Source: G039029935 sp039029935 | Lineage (GTDB): Bacteria; Chloroflexota; Anaerolineae; Caldilineales; Caldilineaceae | Direction of reading: 5' to 3' | Assembly (NCBI GenBank): GCA_039029935.1 | Contig: JBCCFC010000411.1 | Location: 1 to 10,059 of the forward strand | Length of the DNA stretch: 10,059 nucleotides | Part shown: positions 6,519 to 10,059 of the stretch, piece after piece | How the letters are laid out: each line of letters starts with the position of its first letter | Numbering within the stretch: the first letter of the stretch is position 1 | Notes under the pieces: model-generated | Told to the model about the DNA's origin: nothing | Databases searched by the model: none | Seen by the model: only the letters and a program-made list of their open reading frames with translations | Position numbers and translations under genes: made by a program

Positions 6519-7088
6519 TCAACACATCTTCAAATAAACATTTGCAAAGTTAGTAACTGTTTCTCGAAAAGGACTAAGTGAATCTCTGATCTCGGTATCT
6601 TCCGCAAAAGTAACATTATATCCTTTTGGTATAAAAATAGGGTCAAAACCAAACCCATCTGTTCCTCGTTGTTTGTTCGGCATTATCCCTTCAATACTCG
6701 AAGTAAATTCAATCGGTGACTTACCCGGTTGACAAAAACCTAGAGAAAATACCCATGTGATTTTTCGATTTTCTATTCCTTCCATTAATTTTATCAACCC
6801 AGCGTTACCGATACGTTTTAATGTGAATTTTGTGTTCACGCCAGGGAATCCGTTTAATGCCTCAATGTACAAGCCTGTATCATTAACCAAGACTGGCTTT
6901 TGATATTTTTCCGCACAAAATTTTGCGCCTTGTAAAGCAACCCAATTCGTCGTTTCTTTTTCCTTGTCTTCTGGGTATTCAGCATTCAACATCTCAATTT
7001 CAAACTCGATATTTAGCTCTTTTAAAATATGATTAAAAGATTGAATTTTCCCGCTATTTGATGTTACAAGAAATACTTTTCGCTCCAT
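6519..7088 (-). CDS. RdgB/HAM1-family non-canonical purine NTP pyrophosphatase
   Basis: The protein is 189 aa, a normal length for the family. Family members hydrolyse ITP, dITP or XTP to the monophosphate plus pyrophosphate and so keep damaged purines out of nucleic acids in the cytoplasm. Visible motifs are TSNSGKIQSF (residues 9-18), the catalytic NDTGLYIEALNGFPG (69-83, Asp70), and GTDGFGFDPIFIP (142-154) followed by TFAED. The base-recognition motif, usually S-H-R, reads S-P-F-R-E here (172-176), and the Lys before it is not obvious, so substrate range may differ. The ATG at 7088 is chosen because ggag sits about 8 nt upstream; the TTG at 7103 overlaps that site. The gene is clearly AT-richer than its neighbours (20 G+C of 60 at 6601-6660 against 36 of 60 at 5701-5760), suggesting transfer. 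Confidence 0.85.
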   Translation of the reverse strand: MERKVFLVTSNSGKIQSFNHILKELNIEFEIEMLNAEYPEDKEKETTNWVALQGAKFCAEKYQKPVLVNDTGLYIEALNGFPGVNTKFTLKRIGNAGLIKLMEGIENRKITWVFSLGFCQPGKSPIEFTSSIEGIMPNKQRGTDGFGFDPIFIPKGYNVTFAEDTEIRDSLSPFRETVTNFANVYLKMC

Positions 7089-7101
7089 TGTGAAATCTCC
7101 C

Positions 7102-7129
7102 AATATAACAACGTTTTTGAGACCGTCAA
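7102..7129 (-). promoter_or_regulatory. Possible promoter for the RdgB-like gene
   Basis: On the minus strand, TTGACG (7124-7129) and TATATT (7102-7107) are 16 bp apart. The -35 is good, but the predicted start would leave only about 6-7 nt before the ATG and cut through the ribosome site. Either the transcript is nearly leaderless or the true promoter lies elsewhere in 7104-7180. Confidence 0.3.
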
Positions 7130-7180
7130 GTGTTTTGGCATGTCAGATATCCATTGATGAATGAATAAAAATTGACAACA

Positions 7181-7226
7181 AAAAAGGGTGTTGATCATTG
7201 GAAACCCAATGATCAACACCCTTTTT
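7181..7226 (-). terminator. Perfect 21-bp bidirectional terminator after hsp20
   Basis: The arms 7181-7201 and 7206-7226 are perfectly complementary over 21 bp around a 4-nt loop, aaac, with an A5 run on one side and a T5 run on the other. It starts about 30 bp beyond the Hsp20 stop codon and separates that transcript from the downstream RdgB-like gene. Confidence 0.92.
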
Positions 7227-7257
7227 CTACTTACTAAATTGTATCATGAACCAACCC

Positions 7258-7794
7258 TTACGCAGCAACCGCCTCACCTTCAAGCGCAGGCACATCCTCT
7301 GCAACGGCGACATCCTCTGCAACGGCGACATTGCCACCCCCAACCTGAACAGCAATGCGCTGAGGCTTGGCAACCTCCGCCTTGGGCAGAGAAACGGTCA
7401 GTACGCCATGCTCATTCACCGCCTCAATGGCATCGGTGTTGATGGCAACAGGCAACTGGATGGAGCGAGAGAAGCTACCAGCGCGACGCTCACGAATGTG
7501 ATAGTTCTCCTTCTCAATGTTGCTGTCGGACGCCACCTCCCCCTTAATGCTCAACACATTGTCGTCAAGCGTGACTTCAATGTCATCTGGGTTGATGCCT
7601 GGCACGGACGCCTTTACGATGTAGCTCTCATCCACTTCAGCAACATCCAGTGCAACCCCTGCGCTATAGACATAACGCCACGGACCTGGTGCTTCTGGTG
7701 TCTGGAACGCCAGCGGGTTACGAAGACGCTGGTTCATCAAGCGGTGCATCTGTGCCATTTCACGATATGGATTCCATTTAACAAGTGTACTCAT
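7258..7794 (-). CDS. Small heat-shock protein, Hsp20/alpha-crystallin family, with extended acidic tail
   Basis: The protein is 178 aa, against about 140-160 for most bacterial family members. It is an ATP-independent holdase chaperone that forms cytoplasmic oligomers around unfolding proteins. The N-terminal arm is residues 1-45. The alpha-crystallin domain spans about 48-139, with GVALDVAEVDESYIVKASVPG, the LSIKGE strand and the signature AVNEHGVLTVSLPK (125-138). The oligomer-contact I-x-V motif is IAV at 147-149. Beyond it lies an unusual 29-residue tail (150-178) rich in Ala, Val, Glu and Asp, containing a VAVAED duplication that comes from an 18-bp DNA repeat. Ribosome site ggaggg lies about 9 nt before the ATG. 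The gene has a strong terminator right behind it and a 261-bp upstream spacer, so it is monocistronic. No CIRCE element is seen. Confidence 0.92.
   Translation of the reverse strand: MSTLVKWNPYREMAQMHRLMNQRLRNPLAFQTPEAPGPWRYVYSAGVALDVAEVDESYIVKASVPGINPDDIEVTLDDNVLSIKGEVASDSNIEKENYHIRERRAGSFSRSIQLPVAINTDAIEAVNEHGVLTVSLPKAEVAKPQRIAVQVGGGNVAVAEDVAVAEDVPALEGEAVAA
7293..7328 (-). repeat. 18-bp in-frame tandem duplication in the hsp20 tail
   Basis: Two perfect copies of catcctctgcaacggcga (plus-strand reading, 7293-7310 and 7311-7328) encode a repeated six-residue A/V/E/D unit in the C-terminal tail. The perfect DNA identity points to a recent duplication. Confidence 0.88.
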
Positions 7795-7864
7795 AATTAT
7801 TTACCCTCCAAGTGGTTTGATTTTTGATTTATAATTTTCTTAACTCAATTACTGATTTAATTTG

Positions 7865-7896
7865 CTTTGTGACTCTTTTTATCAATATTCACAAAG
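7865..7896. promoter_or_regulatory. Inverted repeat upstream of hsp20, candidate operator
   Basis: The perfect 8-bp arms ctttgtga (7865-7872) and tcacaaag (7889-7896) are separated by 16 bp, about 70-100 bp before the Hsp20 start codon. The half-sites recall TGTGA/TCACA of CRP/FNR-type regulators, but the spacing is too wide for one standard dimer site. TTGATA lies inside the repeat on the minus strand and may be a -35 box (the matching -10 is poor), so binding would affect hsp20 transcription. Confidence 0.4.
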
Positions 7897-7960
7897 GTAG
7901 TTGATACGTTTGCTTTTTTCTTTTTTGTTTAACTTGGTTATGAGTACAGTATAGCGGGTT

Positions 7961-8010
7961 TGTGTTAGATGAGCGTTGGCGCGGTGTTAGCAAATGATGA
8001 GCGTTGCGTT
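7961..8010. repeat. Degenerate short repeats, gatgagcgttg/gtgttag vocabulary
   Basis: gatgagcgttg occurs at 7968-7978 and 7996-8006, with gtgttag or gcgttag segments between and after (7962-7968, 7984-7990, 8005-8011). The words gagcgttgg and gttag also appear in the 5011-5103 spacer. This suggests one family of spacer repeats at dispersed sites. The block lies between the hsp20 control region and the end of the ion-channel gene. Confidence 0.5.
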
Positions 8011-8055
8011 AGTGAAGTGTTAACCCACCGACCTACTAACCCATCGCCCCACACA

Positions 8056-10059
8056 TCAATCAGCTTCGGATAAATCTCCAAACCACCGCGCAAAAAGGCT
8101 TTTATCCAGATTTAATTCCCTTATCTTCAGCAACCCTAAATTTACATGTTCAATCGTTGGACTATCATCCCCTAGCATATAGCCATAGTGGGATTCCTGA
8201 AAGGCATCTCCAACCGTCACATATGTGCCAACCCCATGGTTCTGTGCATGGTAATCGAGGACCACCGCATCATAAACAATCGCATCCACCTCGCCATCAT
8301 CCAACAATAGATACGCTTCCTCAATCTCTGCAACCAATCGGAGGCGGACGCGTTGTCCTTCTAAATATTCAGCTGCCGTAGAGTCAGAAACGGTTGCGAC
8401 CGATTTACCGATTAAATCTTCGGGGCCATCAATAAAGCCATTCAACTTGTTTAATGTGATGCTACTGGTGACACCAGCTGTGAAATAGGCGATGATAAAC
8501 AGCCCCATAAACATCCAAATCAGTCCTATCACACGCCCCACTGTACCGCGCGGTGTTTTGTCACCATAACCAACCGTGGTGATTGTCACGGCTGACCACC
8601 AAAATGCATCCGCAATACCGGGCCAATACGCACGCGGGAACTCCGTATTATCATGTCGTTCAACAAACCAGATTACATGCGATGAGACCAATAGCATGAT
8701 GAATAGAAAAGCAATCAGGTAGAGAATTTCTGGTGAAAAAATCGCAACAAACTGATACCATAAACTCGCTGCGTTTTGCGCAGATTCGGCTGTCACCATA
8801 ATCTTGAGACCAGAGTTCATAATGGGTAATGAGAAGTCAATAAACTGTTCTCGTTGTGCAGTGATGTTTATACCACCCATGCCAACATCCGCAGCACCCC
8901 GTTCAATCTCATCCAGTAGCTTTGCCATGCTCGAAACCACATGAATATCGACATCATAACCAATCTCTTCCGCAAGTGTATTGATGAAATCAACGCTAAA
9001 GCCAAAAAATTGTCCAGCATCATACATGACAAAAGGCTCTTGTGGCAAGGCAATCACCCGTAGCACTTTGGATACCTCAGCAATTTCTTCACTCGTCATC
9101 AAGGCATGCGGTGGCAATGTCTCTGTTTCCAGACCTACAGCATGCGCTTCTGCCAGCCATACATCAACATCACGGCGGTTTTCTGCAATCCACTGACGCG
9201 CTTGACGACGGATATCATCCATGCTTGATTCACCATCAACCATACGCAGATTTTGTGATGCAATATCTTGCAGTGGAATCTTGACTAACTCTAGCAATCG
9301 TCGGATCGCTGGCCTTGCGTCTAAAAAGGCACTGTTGGCAACAGGGCGAATATCGCTTGTGGGGAAGCCGAGCAAACACGGGTCTGATGGACATCCTGAT
9401 AAACCAGAGATAGAAATTTGTTCGTCATTTATATCTGGCATATTAGGATGTGTGGCAAAGGGCGCTTCTAGCACTTGAACATCTTTGCCAAGCTCTAATC
9501 GTTCCAAAACCCAATTAGGCATCCATGTATAGAGCAGAATTGATTGCTCTTCATCATAGCGTCTTAAGGCAGACCGCGTAAGCAAGATATACTCGCCAGA
9601 AACCTGTTCGACCGTATCGCGTAATCCATAGCTATCTATGTGATGCTCAATAACAGCATGGCAGACCAAATCATAGTCACAACCAACTAGCTCTGCTTTG
9701 CCATTCCCATCACCATCAAAATGGCTTGCAGTCTCTGGGTTTGCGAGGTCTGCAAGACTGGTTAAGGAGAACTGCTGCGCACTATGTAAATCTACGACAT
9801 AGGCTTCATATGCGCCCTGTTCAACAGTTGTCCCTACAACTTCAACGGTATCGCTTATTGGCTGACTAGCAGGCAATTCATCGTTGCTTGGAAACCATCC
9901 ATTGACCCATAAATCCGCCCCACCGACAGCGACCTTTTGATAAAATTCTGACGAATCATACGTTTGGAGTCGTGCAACGCTGTAGCCCAATTCCTCGATT
10001 AAGAGTTTGTATACCTCGGCCTGAAACCATCCTGTATCCCATGTGGCCCGCCCCATCAC
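8056..10059 (-). CDS. Glycine-betaine-type binding domain fused to a GluR0-like K+ channel (5' end outside window)
   Basis: 667 residues are visible; the 5' end is missing. The GTG/ATG at the edge is not a credible start, because a binding-domain strand and signal peptide should precede GRATWDTGW. Residues 1-305 are an OpuAC/ProX-like glycine betaine/proline-binding domain: DLWVNGWFP, LYTWMPNW and a GCDYDLVC cysteine pair (127/133) spaced as in E. coli ProX. Residues 332-425 and 540-662 are the S1 and S2 halves of an SBP_bac_3/ionotropic glutamate receptor domain. Between them are TM1 (about 443-466), a pore helix with K+-type filter TVGYGD (495-500), and TM2 (about 506-530) leading into YFTAGVTSSIT. 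Arg403 (NITAQREQFIDFS) and Asp597 (YDAVVLDY) match receptor residues that bind the amino acid carboxylate and amino groups. Predicted: a tetrameric plasma-membrane K+ channel with outward-facing ligand domains. No terminator was found downstream. Confidence 0.88.
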   Translation of the reverse strand: MMGRATWDTGWFQAEVYKLLIEELGYSVARLQTYDSSEFYQKVAVGGADLWVNGWFPSNDELPASQPISDTVEVVGTTVEQGAYEAYVVDLHSAQQFSLTSLADLANPETASHFDGDGNGKAELVGCDYDLVCHAVIEHHIDSYGLRDTVEQVSGEYILLTRSALRRYDEEQSILLYTWMPNWVLERLELGKDVQVLEAPFATHPNMPDINDEQISISGLSGCPSDPCLLGFPTSDIRPVANSAFLDARPAIRRLLELVKIPLQDIASQNLRMVDGESSMDDIRRQARQWIAENRRDVDVWLAEAHAVGLETETLPPHALMTSEEIAEVSKVLRVIALPQEPFVMYDAGQFFGFSVDFINTLAEEIGYDVDIHVVSSMAKLLDEIERGAADVGMGGINITAQREQFIDFSLPIMNSGLKIMVTAESAQNAASLWYQFVAIFSPEILYLIAFLFIMLLVSSHVIWFVERHDNTEFPRAYWPGIADAFWWSAVTITTVGYGDKTPRGTVGRVIGLIWMFMGLFIIAYFTAGVTSSITLNKLNGFIDGPEDLIGKSVATVSDSTAAEYLEGQRVRLRLVAEIEEAYLLLDDGEVDAIVYDAVVLDYHAQNHGVGTYVTVGDAFQESHYGYMLGDDSPTIEHVNLGLLKIRELNLDKSLFARWFGDLSEAD

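Noticed and set aside
7246..7827. 193-codon plus-strand open frame opposite hsp20
   Set aside because: It is a shadow of the Hsp20 gene, whose alpha-crystallin motifs, ribosome site and terminator are all on the minus strand.
7961..8055. CIRCE-type heat-shock operator upstream of hsp20
   Set aside because: No TTAGCACTC-N9-GAGTGCTAA pair is present; the ttag/gagcg words there are short direct repeats.

Overview
The window looks like chromosomal DNA of a free-living bacterium, most probably a member of the Chloroflexota. This is an inference. It rests on two secreted proteins with Thr/Pro-rich PTATPT-type linkers, on period-8/16 short tandem repeats in several spacers, and on moderate G+C with sharp local swings. 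No ribosomal or other phylogenetic marker is present to confirm it. Six genes are complete and one is cut by the right edge. Six lie on the minus strand; only the amidohydrolase gene is on the plus strand.

Left part (1-1175): an AT-rich spacer carries two adjacent period-8/16 repeat blocks and an orphan plus-strand terminator. Next comes a small minus-strand gene for a putative winged-helix, excisionase-like DNA-binding protein. The spacer after it contains three inverted repeats, one of which is a strong bidirectional terminator.

Centre (1176-4999): two divergent genes for exported proteins share a 323-bp control region with a promoter candidate in each direction. On the minus strand is a cell-wall protein with three LysM modules, a His-rich spacer and a C-terminal PA14 domain. 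On the plus strand is an Amidohydro_3 (YtcJ-like) metal hydrolase on an N-terminal membrane or signal segment and a roughly 140-residue Thr/Pro stalk.

Right-centre (5000-7800): a convergent spacer carries 16-bp repeats on one side and related sequence in inverted orientation on the other. It is followed by an acyl-CoA dehydrogenase-fold flavoprotein that lacks the usual catalytic glutamate but keeps an Arg/Gln pair as in 3-sulfinopropanoyl-CoA desulfinase. Then come an AT-rich RdgB/HAM1 nucleotide pyrophosphatase gene, a perfect 21-bp terminator hairpin, and an Hsp20 chaperone gene with an unusual acidic repeated tail.

Right edge (8056-10059): a partial gene is the most striking item. It encodes a glycine-betaine/proline-type binding domain (OpuAC/ProX) fused in front of a complete prokaryotic ionotropic-glutamate-receptor-like potassium channel (S1, TM1, TVGYGD pore, TM2, S2). 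This predicts a two-ligand, K+-selective channel whose extracellular head could sense a compatible solute.

The genes do not form one pathway or operon. Spacing, terminators and divergent orientation suggest that each is its own transcription unit. A loose common theme is the cell envelope and stress: wall-binding protein, secreted hydrolase, osmolyte/ion sensing, heat-shock chaperone and nucleotide-pool cleaning.
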